From Actinomycetota bacterium (GTDB lineage: Bacteria; Actinomycetota; Acidimicrobiia; Spongiisociales; UBA11373), in contig DNGH01000284.1 in the NCBI GenBank assembly GCA_003486285.1, positions 1-5,105 on the forward strand: a stretch of 5,105 nt of DNA, written 5' to 3'. Below are positions 1 through 5,105 of this stretch, one piece after another. The first letter of the stretch is position 1. Each line of letters begins with the position of its first letter. The notes below the pieces were generated by a model. It saw nothing but the letters and a program-made list of their open reading frames with translations, was not told the origin of the DNA and searched no databases. A program made the translations under genes and the position numbers.

Positions 1-49
1 CACGGAACACCCGCCCGTTGTGAAAAACGCGGTCGGCTCGGCGTGTCAT
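1..49 (-). CDS. Possible N-terminus of an amidohydrolase-family protein (partial)
   Basis: An ATG at 49-47 on the minus strand opens a frame that stays open to the window edge and reads MTRRADRVFHNGRVFR. The pattern Ala-Asp-x-Val-(x)2-Asn-Gly-Arg-Val-(Phe/Val) is typical of the first beta-strand of metal-dependent amidohydrolases (YtcJ-like, imidazolonepropionase-like or dihydroorotase-like proteins), which begin just this way within their first 15-20 residues. Only 16 codons are visible, so no metal ligands can be seen and the substrate cannot be named. No Shine-Dalgarno motif precedes the ATG (the upstream bases are CATCCACCTC), so translation would be leaderless or the start misplaced. The gene would lie about 130 bp after potD in the same direction, beyond a hairpin, so it need not belong to the pot operon. 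A chance open frame is the main alternative. Confidence 0.42.
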   Translation of the reverse strand, partial: MTRRADRVFHNGRVFR

Positions 50-55
50 GAGGTG

Positions 56-86
56 GATGCCAGATGCCAGACGCCAGACGCCAGAT
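56..86 (-). repeat. Short tandem heptamer array, four copies plus a partial
   Basis: On the plus strand the block reads GATGCCA, GATGCCA, GACGCCA, GACGCCA, then GAT: four 7-bp units head to tail with one C/T variation. On the minus strand the unit is TCTGGC(A/G). It lies in the non-coding gap between potD and the putative gene at the left edge. A block at 118-141 carries related units (YCTGGYR) in the opposite orientation, so the two look like arms of one inverted element. A 7-bp period would not preserve a reading frame, and no protein is supported here. Confidence 0.75.
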
Positions 87-117
87 CCCGCTCACGAAGT
101 ATCCGCCCTCTGGGCAT

Positions 118-141
118 ATCTGGTACCTGGTACCAGGCATC
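118..141 (+). repeat. Palindromic heptamer block, inverted partner of the array at 56-86
   Basis: On the plus strand this reads TCTGGTA, CCTGGTA, CCAGGCA, TC (119-141), again in 7-bp steps. It contains a perfect 12-bp palindrome CCTGGTACCAGG (126-137), and perfect 8-bp arms CTGGTACC/GGTACCAG (120-127 and 129-136) around one T. The reverse complement of 118-141 matches 63-86 at 17 of 24 positions. In a minus-strand transcript four of the seven mismatches become G-U wobbles, giving 21 of 24 paired positions. The block could therefore fold locally or with the upstream array. It resembles extragenic palindromic repeats found between genes in many bacteria, but I cannot assign a named family. Confidence 0.65.
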
Positions 142-174
142 TCCGGGGGCCAGCCGGCGGCGGGCCCCCGGAGA
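140..174 (-). terminator. GC-rich hairpin after potD, probable terminator without a U-tract
   Basis: A perfect 12-bp inverted repeat (140-151 against 163-174, core CTCCGGGGGCC/GGCCCCCGGAG) with an 11-nt loop starts 4 nt after the potD stop codon. Its position at the end of the five-gene unit and its strength fit a transcription terminator or an mRNA 3'-end stabiliser. There is no T-run on the minus strand after the stem; the next bases are GCCTGGTACCAGG. It is therefore not a classical Rho-independent terminator. Such U-less hairpins have been proposed as terminators in high-GC actinobacteria, so the call rests mainly on position and stem strength. Confidence 0.5.
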
Positions 175-178
175 GCAC

Positions 179-1270
179 TCAGCTCTTCGCCTCGGCGAAC
201 AGGTCGGTGAAGTTGATCTCGAAGTCCCCGGTGTCCTGGATCACCTCGGTGTCCGCCTCCAGGGTGGCCGCGTAGAAGTCCACCACTTCCTGCTCCACGA
301 AGGGCAGGGCGGCCTCATTGGGGGTGCCGTAGTAGTTCCAGTTCGTCAGCTGCGCGCCGTTCTCCGCATCGAGGATGAAATCGATGAAGGTGTGGGCGGT
401 GCATGGGGCCGCGGCGTTCGTCGGGATCGCCATGTTGTCGATCCACAGCGTGGCGCCCTCCTCCGGGAGGATGTACACGAAGTTCTCCGGGTTCTCGGCT
501 TCGCCGATCGCCACGATCATGTTGCCGGAGTAGCCGTGCGCCACGGCGACTTCGCCGTTGACCAGGTTCTCGTCGTACTGATCGGAGTCGAACGCCGCCA
601 CACCGGCGCGGGCGCTGCGGATCAGCTGCGCCGCCTCCTGGAGGTGCTCCAGGCTGGTGTCATTGATCGAGTAGCCCCGGTAGTACAGGGCGGCGCCCAT
701 GGTCTCGCGGGGGTCGTTGAGCAACGACACGCCGCCGGGAAGCTGGCTGGTGATCGCCGGATCGAAGACCAGCGCCCAGGACTCGACGAACAGGTCGCCG
801 ACCAGCTCGAGATTCACCCCGAGGCCGGTAGTGCCGTATTGATAGGCCACCGAGTAGTCCCCGGTCGGGTCGTACGGCTGGGTCCGGAACTCCTCGAGGA
901 GGTTCCCGTAGTTGGTCAGGGCCTCCTTGTCGAGCTTGTAGAACAGCCCTTCCTCGATCATGATCTTGATCATGTAGTCGGAGGGCACGACCAGGTCGTA
1001 CGCCACCCCGGCCTGGACCTGCGACAGCATCGCCTCGTTCGACTCGTAATACGACTCGACCACGTCGACGCCGTACTCCGTCTCGAAGGCGGAGATCAGG
1101 TCCGGGTCCATGTACTCGGACCAGTTGTAGAAGTTCAGGTTGCCGTCGGTCTCGCCCGGGGCGCAGTCGATCGCGGTGGGGTCCCCACCGGCATCGTCAT
1201 CGCCACAGGCGGCCACCACCAGGATCAGGGCGGCGGCCAACGCCACCATCCGGCCAATGTTTGCTTTCAA
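179..1270 (-). CDS. potD: Polyamine ABC transporter, substrate-binding lipoprotein PotD
   Basis: This 363-residue lipoprotein should capture putrescine or spermidine outside the membrane and deliver it to PotB/PotC. TTG at 1270 is chosen because GGGAGGGA lies just upstream and the product then opens with a typical signal peptide (MKANIGRM, hydrophobic core, lipobox VAAC with lipidated Cys22). A GTG at 1291 would overlap the potC stop but has no ribosome site and adds acidic residues before the signal. Compared with E. coli PotD (from memory), the ligand pocket is almost intact: Trp50-Ser51-Glu52-Tyr53 (NWSEY), Ser97 and Tyr99 (VPSDY), Asp186 and Glu189 (DPRE), Trp276 and Asp278 (LWID), Tyr314, Gln345. 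The aromatic residue equivalent to Trp229 is Tyr247. The acidic residues fit amine binding. Length is close to the usual 350. Two cysteines in the mature chain (36 and 290) are unusual. It is the last gene of the unit, 17 nt after potC. Confidence 0.93.
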   Translation of the reverse strand: MKANIGRMVALAAALILVVAACGDDDAGGDPTAIDCAPGETDGNLNFYNWSEYMDPDLISAFETEYGVDVVESYYESNEAMLSQVQAGVAYDLVVPSDYMIKIMIEEGLFYKLDKEALTNYGNLLEEFRTQPYDPTGDYSVAYQYGTTGLGVNLELVGDLFVESWALVFDPAITSQLPGGVSLLNDPRETMGAALYYRGYSINDTSLEHLQEAAQLIRSARAGVAAFDSDQYDENLVNGEVAVAHGYSGNMIVAIGEAENPENFVYILPEEGATLWIDNMAIPTNAAAPCTAHTFIDFILDAENGAQLTNWNYYGTPNEAALPFVEQEVVDFYAATLEADTEVIQDTGDFEINFTDLFAEAKS

Positions 1271-1276
1271 TTCGGT

Positions 1277-1284
1277 TCCCTCCC
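1277..1284 (-). promoter_or_regulatory. Ribosome binding site that sets the potD TTG start
   Basis: On the minus strand this reads GGGAGGGA. Its GGAGG core (1283-1279) sits 8 nt before the TTG at 1270. It lies inside the short gap after the potC stop (1288) and is downstream of the alternative GTG at 1291, so it can serve only the TTG. This decides the start and gives the protein its normal lipoprotein signal. Confidence 0.8.
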
Positions 1285-1287
1285 ATG

Positions 1288-2145
1288 TCACGATCGCGAC
1301 GAAGGTTCGACTCTACTCTTCGGGTCACGCTGGAACCCGAATGACACCGCCACCAGGATCATCGAGGCCACCAGCATGACCACCGACACCGCATTGATCA
1401 GCGGCGTCACCCCTCTCCGCACCAGGCCGAAGACGTAGACGGGAAGGGTCGTGGAACCCGGCCCGGCGACGAAGTTGGTGATGACGACGTCGTCGAGGGA
1501 GAGGGTCAGGGCCAGCAACGCCCCGCCGAGGACCCCGGGCATGATCAGCGGAAGGGTCACCCGCCGGAACGCCTGCCAGCGCGAGGCATAGAGGTCGGCG
1601 GCGGCCTCCTCGAGGCGGGGGTCCATCTGGCCGAGGCGAGCCCGGACCACCACGGTCACGAACGAGATGTTGAAGGCGATGTGGCTCAACGAGATCGTGC
1701 CCAGCCCGAAGGTCGGACTCCACCCGATGGTGGAGTCGAGCCACTGGAAGCCCTGGGCGAAGAACAGCAGCAGCATCACCGCCATCGTCACCTCGGGAAT
1801 GATGATGGGTAGATAAAGCAGGCCGTCGTAGAACTTCTGGCCGCGGAAGCGGAAGCGCTCCAGCGCCAGCGCCGCCATCGTCCCCAGGATCGTCGATGCG
1901 ACCGTCGAGATCGCGGCGACGATCAGGGAGTTCTTCAGGGCATTGAGGACCGCTTGGTCCTGGAACACCTCGCGGTACCAGCGCAGCGACGGCTCCGTCC
2001 AGATGCCCACGTTGTCGTTGGCATTGAAGGAGAACACGACCAGCACCAGGATCGGGGCATAGAAGAAGGCGAACACCAGCCAGGAGTTGGTGGCGAGCAA
2101 TCGCTCGGCCGGGCTCTTGGGCCGGATTCCCGCGGTCACGCTCAC
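1288..2145 (-). CDS. potC: Polyamine ABC transporter, inner-membrane permease PotC
   Basis: This 285-residue integral membrane protein is the second half of the polyamine import channel, paired with PotB and energised by PotA. Six hydrophobic segments are visible, at about residues 22-41, 73-95, 109-132, 148-168, 202-224 and 249-270. The cytoplasmic EAA loop that docks on the ATPase lies at about 179-205 (EEAAADLYASRW, then FRRVTLPLIMPGV). The sequence LPIIIPEVTMAV around 112-123 and SLDDVVITNFVAGPG around 216-230 are characteristic of the PotC/PotI branch. The GTG start at 2145 overlaps the potB stop in GTGA and has GGAGG 5 nt upstream. The frame stays open far upstream, but that part runs through potB and is arginine/proline-rich, so it is an antiphase artefact. 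A second GTG two codons in is possible but worse spaced. The stop is followed 17 nt later by potD. Confidence 0.94.
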   Translation of the reverse strand: MSVTAGIRPKSPAERLLATNSWLVFAFFYAPILVLVVFSFNANDNVGIWTEPSLRWYREVFQDQAVLNALKNSLIVAAISTVASTILGTMAALALERFRFRGQKFYDGLLYLPIIIPEVTMAVMLLLFFAQGFQWLDSTIGWSPTFGLGTISLSHIAFNISFVTVVVRARLGQMDPRLEEAAADLYASRWQAFRRVTLPLIMPGVLGGALLALTLSLDDVVITNFVAGPGSTTLPVYVFGLVRRGVTPLINAVSVVMLVASMILVAVSFGFQRDPKSRVEPSSRS

Positions 2146-3035
2146 AGGTCCCTCCCCGACGGGCGGAACCAGCGGAAGTAGACGATCGTCGCGGCGAGCA
2201 TGATCAGCATCATCCCCATCGAGAGCGCCGACCCGAAGGGCTGGTTGCGGGCGGCGAGGAACTGGCTGACGATGTAGTCGCCGGCCAGAGTCGTCTTGGC
2301 ACCGCCGAGGATCGCCGGCGTCACGTAGGCACCGAGGGTGGGGATGAAGACGAGGATCGATCCGGCCATCACTCCCGGCAGCGACAGCGGCCAGGTCACC
2401 TTGCGGAACGCAGTCCACCCACCGGCGTAGAGGTCGCGCGCCGCCTCCACCAGACCCCAATCCATCCTCTCCAGGGCGGCATAGAGCGGCAGGACCATGA
2501 ATGGCAGAAAGCCGTAGACCAACCCGATGAGCACCGCGGTGTTGGTGAACAGCAGCCGGATCGGCTCACCTCCGAGTGCCTGCGAGAGTTGCGACACCGG
2601 CCCGTCGGAGCCGAGGAGCACCTTCCAGGCGTAGGTGCGCACCAGGAAGTTCGACCAGAACGGGATCATCACCAGGATCAGCAGGATATTGCGCACCATC
2701 GGGCGTCGCGTGGCCATGTAGTACGCGAGGGGATAGGCGAGCAGCAGACAGATGAGCGTCGTGACCAGGGCGAGGACGAGCGTGCGCGCCGCGATCTCGA
2801 CCACCAGCGAATCCCACAGCCGCCGGTAGGCGTTCAGGTTCCAGTCGCCGAGGATGGTGCGCCCGGTGGAACTGCGCGTGGCGAACGAGTACACGGCCAC
2901 GATCCCGAGCGGGATCACGAAGAAGAGGGTCAGGTAGAACCAGGCGGGCAGCGCGATGAGGAAGCCCCGCCGTGACTCCGCCCGGCGCGCCGCCTCCTCG
3001 AGTTCGGGGCGGGCGACGGCGACCTCGTCGTTCAA
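2142..3035 (-). CDS. potB: Polyamine ABC transporter, inner-membrane permease PotB
   Basis: This 297-residue permease is the first channel subunit of the polyamine importer. After a charged cytoplasmic N-terminus (residues 1-24) come six hydrophobic segments at about 25-51, 84-106, 115-135, 163-188, 215-240 and 270-288. The EAA loop for contact with PotA is at about 196-222 (VEAARDLYAGGWTAFRKVTW). The stretch MIPFWSNFLVRTYAW (123-137) and the PTLGAYVTPAILGG region (232-245) are hallmarks of the PotB/PotH branch. The start is TTG at 3035, overlapping the potA stop in TTGA. No ATG, GTG or TTG occurs in frame between it and the first membrane segment, so an in-frame alternative is unlikely. The only ribosome-site-like sequence, GGAG, is just 2 nt away, so initiation probably depends on coupling to potA. 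The length is typical for the family. Confidence 0.94.
   Translation of the reverse strand: MNDEVAVARPELEEAARRAESRRGFLIALPAWFYLTLFFVIPLGIVAVYSFATRSSTGRTILGDWNLNAYRRLWDSLVVEIAARTLVLALVTTLICLLLAYPLAYYMATRRPMVRNILLILVMIPFWSNFLVRTYAWKVLLGSDGPVSQLSQALGGEPIRLLFTNTAVLIGLVYGFLPFMVLPLYAALERMDWGLVEAARDLYAGGWTAFRKVTWPLSLPGVMAGSILVFIPTLGAYVTPAILGGAKTTLAGDYIVSQFLAARNQPFGSALSMGMMLIMLAATIVYFRWFRPSGRDL
2149..2157 (-). promoter_or_regulatory. Ribosome binding site of potC, inside the 3' end of potB
   Basis: On the minus strand this reads GGGGAGGGA. Its GGAGG core is 5 nt before the GTG at 2145. It lies within the last codons of potB, so ribosomes finishing potB at 2142 are delivered to it. It settles the start of potC on the overlapping GTG rather than on the long upstream extension of the frame. 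Confidence 0.8.
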
Positions 3036-4096
3036 CTCTCCACGACCGTGGTCGCCGCCGGGTCCCAGGCCACCACCGCCTCTTCGCCGATCTCGTGGAG
3101 GGCAACGCCGGGGCGATTCTCCTCCTTGACCTCGATGACCCCATCGGGGGTGTCGACGTCGTAGTAGAAGACGTCGCCGAAGTAGACCCGGCGAACGATG
3201 CGGCCTCGCACCGCATTGAGGCGAGCGGGCACCGTCTCCCCCAGCCCGAACAGCGACAGGCGCTCGGGCCGCACCGCCACGGTCACCTCACTGCCGGCAG
3301 CGGCCCCGGTGGTGGCCGCCACCAGCCGGCCACCGGCCAGGCGCACCGACTCGTGATCGACGATCGTGGCGGGAAGCAGGTTGATCTCTCCGATGAACCC
3401 GGCCACGAAGCGCGACGTCGGCTGCTCGTAGATGTCCTGGGGCGTTCCCACCTGGAGCAGGCGGCCCTCGTTCATCACCCCGATCCGATCGCTCATGGTG
3501 AGCGCTTCCTCCTGATCGTGGGTGACGTAGATGAAGGTGATGCCAACTCGCTCCTGCAGATCCTTCAACTCGGTCTGCATCGCCTGGCGGAGCTTGAGGT
3601 CGAGGGCCCCGAGCGGCTCATCGAGGAGGAGAACCTCGGGCTCGTTGACCAGGGCCCGAGCCAGGGCGACCCGCTGCTGTTGCCCGCCGGACAGCTGCTT
3701 CGAGGAGGCGGTGGCGCGATGGGTGAGCTGCACCATGTCGAGCGCCCTTCTGACGCGCTCGACGATCTCGGCGCCGGCCACCTTCTTCATGCGCAGCCCG
3801 AATCCGACGTTCTCTTCCACCGTCATGTGGGGGAACAGGGCGTACGACTGGAAGACGGTGTTGACGGGGCGCTGGTTCGGCGGCTGGAGCGCCATCTCCA
3901 CCCCATGGAGGCGCAGGGAGCCCTGAGTGGGGAACTCGAACCCGGCGATCATCCGCAGGGTGGTCGTCTTCCCGCACCCGCTCGGTCCGAGCAACGAGAA
4001 GAATTCGCCGTCTCCGATGGCGAGATCGAGATCCCGCACCGCGTAGACGTCGCCGAAAACCTTCGACACCCCCTGGAGAGTCACCGCATCGCTCAT
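3032..4096 (-). CDS. potA: Polyamine ABC transporter, ATP-binding protein PotA
   Basis: This 354-residue cytoplasmic ATPase powers the PotB/PotC importer and works as a dimer. All nucleotide-binding motifs are intact: Walker A GPSGCGKTT (37-45, Lys43), Q-loop Gln83 (VFQSYALFPHMTV), signature LSGGQQQR (135-142), Walker B VLLLDEP (155-161, catalytic Glu160), D-loop ALD (164-166) and H-loop His193 (VTHDQEEALTMSDR). A C-terminal TOBE-type regulatory domain follows, from about 240 to 350, with the typical VAVRPERLSLF strand at 273-283. The QSYALFPHMTVEENV wording is that of the PotA/FbpC/UgpC group; the permeases and binding protein beside it fix the polyamine assignment. ATG at 4096 is preceded by GGGAGAGGA at 7 nt. 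The gene starts 19 nt after the aminotransferase stop, and its own stop overlaps the potB start. Confidence 0.95.
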   Translation of the reverse strand: MSDAVTLQGVSKVFGDVYAVRDLDLAIGDGEFFSLLGPSGCGKTTTLRMIAGFEFPTQGSLRLHGVEMALQPPNQRPVNTVFQSYALFPHMTVEENVGFGLRMKKVAGAEIVERVRRALDMVQLTHRATASSKQLSGGQQQRVALARALVNEPEVLLLDEPLGALDLKLRQAMQTELKDLQERVGITFIYVTHDQEEALTMSDRIGVMNEGRLLQVGTPQDIYEQPTSRFVAGFIGEINLLPATIVDHESVRLAGGRLVAATTGAAAGSEVTVAVRPERLSLFGLGETVPARLNAVRGRIVRRVYFGDVFYYDVDTPDGVIEVKEENRPGVALHEIGEEAVVAWDPAATTVVES

Positions 4097-4103
4097 CGCT
4101 GGG

Positions 4104-4112
4104 TCCTCTCCC
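4104..4112 (-). promoter_or_regulatory. Ribosome binding site of potA
   Basis: On the minus strand this reads GGGAGAGGA, ending 7 nt before the potA ATG at 4096. It occupies most of the 19-nt gap after the aminotransferase stop (4116). That leaves no room for a separate promoter, which supports co-transcription of the aminotransferase with potABCD. Confidence 0.7.
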
Positions 4113-4115
4113 GGG

Positions 4116-5105
4116 TCAGCCGCGCTTGTCGGTGACGTCGGCGGCGAACTGCTCGAACACCGCGATGTAGTGGTCGAGCTCGGCGTCGGTGTGGGCGATG
4201 GACAGGGTCCACTGCTCGTCCCCGCCGGGTGTCATGAAGACGCCGTGGGTCATGTGGTACAGCCAGGCGAGGTAGTTGAGGTCCTCGTCGAAGTACTCCG
4301 TGTAGGTGCGGTAGTCGGTCACGCGTTGTGAGGCGAACATCACGCACCCCTTGGCGGACATGCCCACCGCGTACGCGGGGAGGCCGAAGCGATCGCAGAC
4401 CTCCTGGCAACCGGCCAGCATGCGATTGCCCGCCGCCTCGAGCCGGGCGTACGCCGCGGCATCGAGCACCTTGGTGAGCGTGGCCTCGGCCGCGGCCATG
4501 GTGAGCGGATTGCCGTTGAAGGTTCCCACCTGGGTGACGGCATGCGAGGTGATCTGGGCCATGATCTCCTCGGTCCCGAGCACCGCCCCGATCGGGGTGC
4601 CGCCGCCGGTCGCCTTGGCCAGGGCCACGATGTCCGGGACCACCCCGAACCGCTCCACGACTCCCCCGGCGGCGATGGTGGCCCCGGTCTTGACCTCGTC
4701 GAAGATGAGCACGACGCCGTGGCGGGCCGTGATCTCCCGCACCGCCTCCAGGTACCCGGGCAGCGGCGGGACGACGCCGATGTTGAGCATCACCGGTTCC
4801 ATGATCATGGTGCCCACCCCGGGATTGGCGACCAGCGCCGCCTCCAGGGCATCCGGGTCGTTGTAGGGCACCACCGTGACCAGGTCGATGTGGGCCTGCG
4901 GGATTCCGGCGCTGTAGGAGACCCGGTTCGGCGACTCCCGGGGACCCATCTTGGCGGGGTCGGGAGCCACCGACACCATCACGGTGTCGTGATGCCCGTG
5001 ATACGACCCCTCGATCTTCACCACGCCGTCCTTCTTGGAGAAGGCCCGGCCCAGGCGGATCGCATCGAGAGTCGCCTCGGTGCCGGAGTTGGCAAAGCGC
5101 ACCTT
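4116..5105 (-). CDS. Class III PLP aminotransferase, glutamate-1-semialdehyde aminomutase-like (N-terminus outside window)
   Basis: This is the C-terminal 329 residues of a pyridoxal-phosphate enzyme of fold type I, class III; the family is about 430 long, so roughly 100 N-terminal residues lie beyond the right edge. Counting from the first residue in the window, one sees SGTEA (8-12, cofactor phosphate region), YHGHHD (35-40), FDEV (135-138, Asp136 to the pyridine nitrogen), Lys164 in LAKATGGGTPIG (the Schiff-base lysine), GTFNGNPL (194-201) and a C-terminal AHT (304-306). YHGHxD, the NGNPL motif and the AHT near the end place it nearer to glutamate-1-semialdehyde aminomutase (HemL) than to GabT or putrescine aminotransferase. 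However, it reads DEVKTGATIAAGG where true HemL has DEVMTGFR, and it sits with a polyamine importer rather than heme genes. I therefore do not call it hemL. It may act on an amine or amino acid linked to polyamine use; the substrate is unknown. Confidence 0.88.
   Translation of the reverse strand, partial: KVRFANSGTEATLDAIRLGRAFSKKDGVVKIEGSYHGHHDTVMVSVAPDPAKMGPRESPNRVSYSAGIPQAHIDLVTVVPYNDPDALEAALVANPGVGTMIMEPVMLNIGVVPPLPGYLEAVREITARHGVVLIFDEVKTGATIAAGGVVERFGVVPDIVALAKATGGGTPIGAVLGTEEIMAQITSHAVTQVGTFNGNPLTMAAAEATLTKVLDAAAYARLEAAGNRMLAGCQEVCDRFGLPAYAVGMSAKGCVMFASQRVTDYRTYTEYFDEDLNYLAWLYHMTHGVFMTPGGDEQWTLSIAHTDAELDHYIAVFEQFAADVTDKRG

Noticed and set aside
56..141. CRISPR array
   Set aside because: The units are 7 bp with no spacers and lie in two opposed blocks, which does not fit CRISPR repeat lengths or layout.
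50..178. Possible promoter (a GATACT-like -10 near 97-102 on the minus strand) for the left-edge gene
   Set aside because: There is no convincing -35 element at the right spacing, and such hexamers arise by chance.
1271..1291. Alternative GTG start for potD overlapping the potC stop
   Set aside because: It has no ribosome site and would put MTWEGTE, with two acidic residues, ahead of a lipoprotein signal. The TTG at 1270 has a strong ribosome site and a normal signal peptide.
20..1438. Long plus-strand open frame opposite potD and the end of potC
   Set aside because: Its product is a low-complexity mix of Val, Arg, Gly, His and Gln with no domain. It is the expected antisense shadow of GC-biased codons in a real gene, and potD is unambiguous on the other strand.
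2146..2460. Upstream extension of the potC frame by 105 codons
   Set aside because: The extra residues are Arg/Pro/Asp-rich, overlap potB in another frame and lack any permease feature. A GTG at 2145 with a strong ribosome site gives the normal PotC length.
2972..4135. Long plus-strand open frame opposite potA
   Set aside because: It is antisense to potA, which has every ABC ATPase motif. The product is rich in Arg, His, Pro and Gly and resembles no family.
4116..5105. Naming the aminotransferase hemL
   Set aside because: The family resemblance is clear, but the DEVMTGFR motif is changed and the neighbours are a polyamine importer, so a heme role is not supported.

Overview
The window is GC-rich (about two thirds G+C by eye). 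It is densely packed with minus-strand genes in actinobacterial style: GTG and TTG starts, 4-bp stop/start overlaps, and a lipoprotein whose lipobox is followed by Gly-Asp-Asp-Asp. A high-GC actinobacterium, perhaps of the Acidimicrobiia type, is the best guess; this rests on style only, with no rRNA or marker gene to confirm it.

Reading in the direction of transcription (right to left), the layout is: the C-terminal three quarters of a class III PLP aminotransferase of the glutamate-1-semialdehyde aminomutase-like group (runs off the right edge; ends at 4116); potA, the ABC ATPase (4096-3032); potB, permease (3035-2142); potC, permease (2145-1288); and potD, the solute-binding lipoprotein (1270-179). 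The largest gap between these genes is 19 nt, so all five are probably one transcription unit in the order aminotransferase-potA-potB-potC-potD. Its promoter lies outside the window to the right.

After potD there is a strong GC hairpin (140-174), then about 130 bp of non-coding DNA. This holds two heptamer-based repeat blocks in opposite orientation. A likely new minus-strand gene, resembling the start of an amidohydrolase, begins at 49 and leaves by the left edge.

Functionally, PotD would capture a polyamine (putrescine or spermidine) outside the membrane, PotB/PotC would form the channel and PotA would drive import. The binding pocket keeps nearly all residues known from Escherichia coli PotD, so a polyamine substrate is well supported. 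The co-transcribed aminotransferase may act on the imported amine or a product of it, but that link is inferred from gene order. Most of the window is a recognisable catabolic or uptake operon. I see no clearly new defence, mobile or RNA system; the least ordinary piece is the repeat-bearing 3' region at 56-174.
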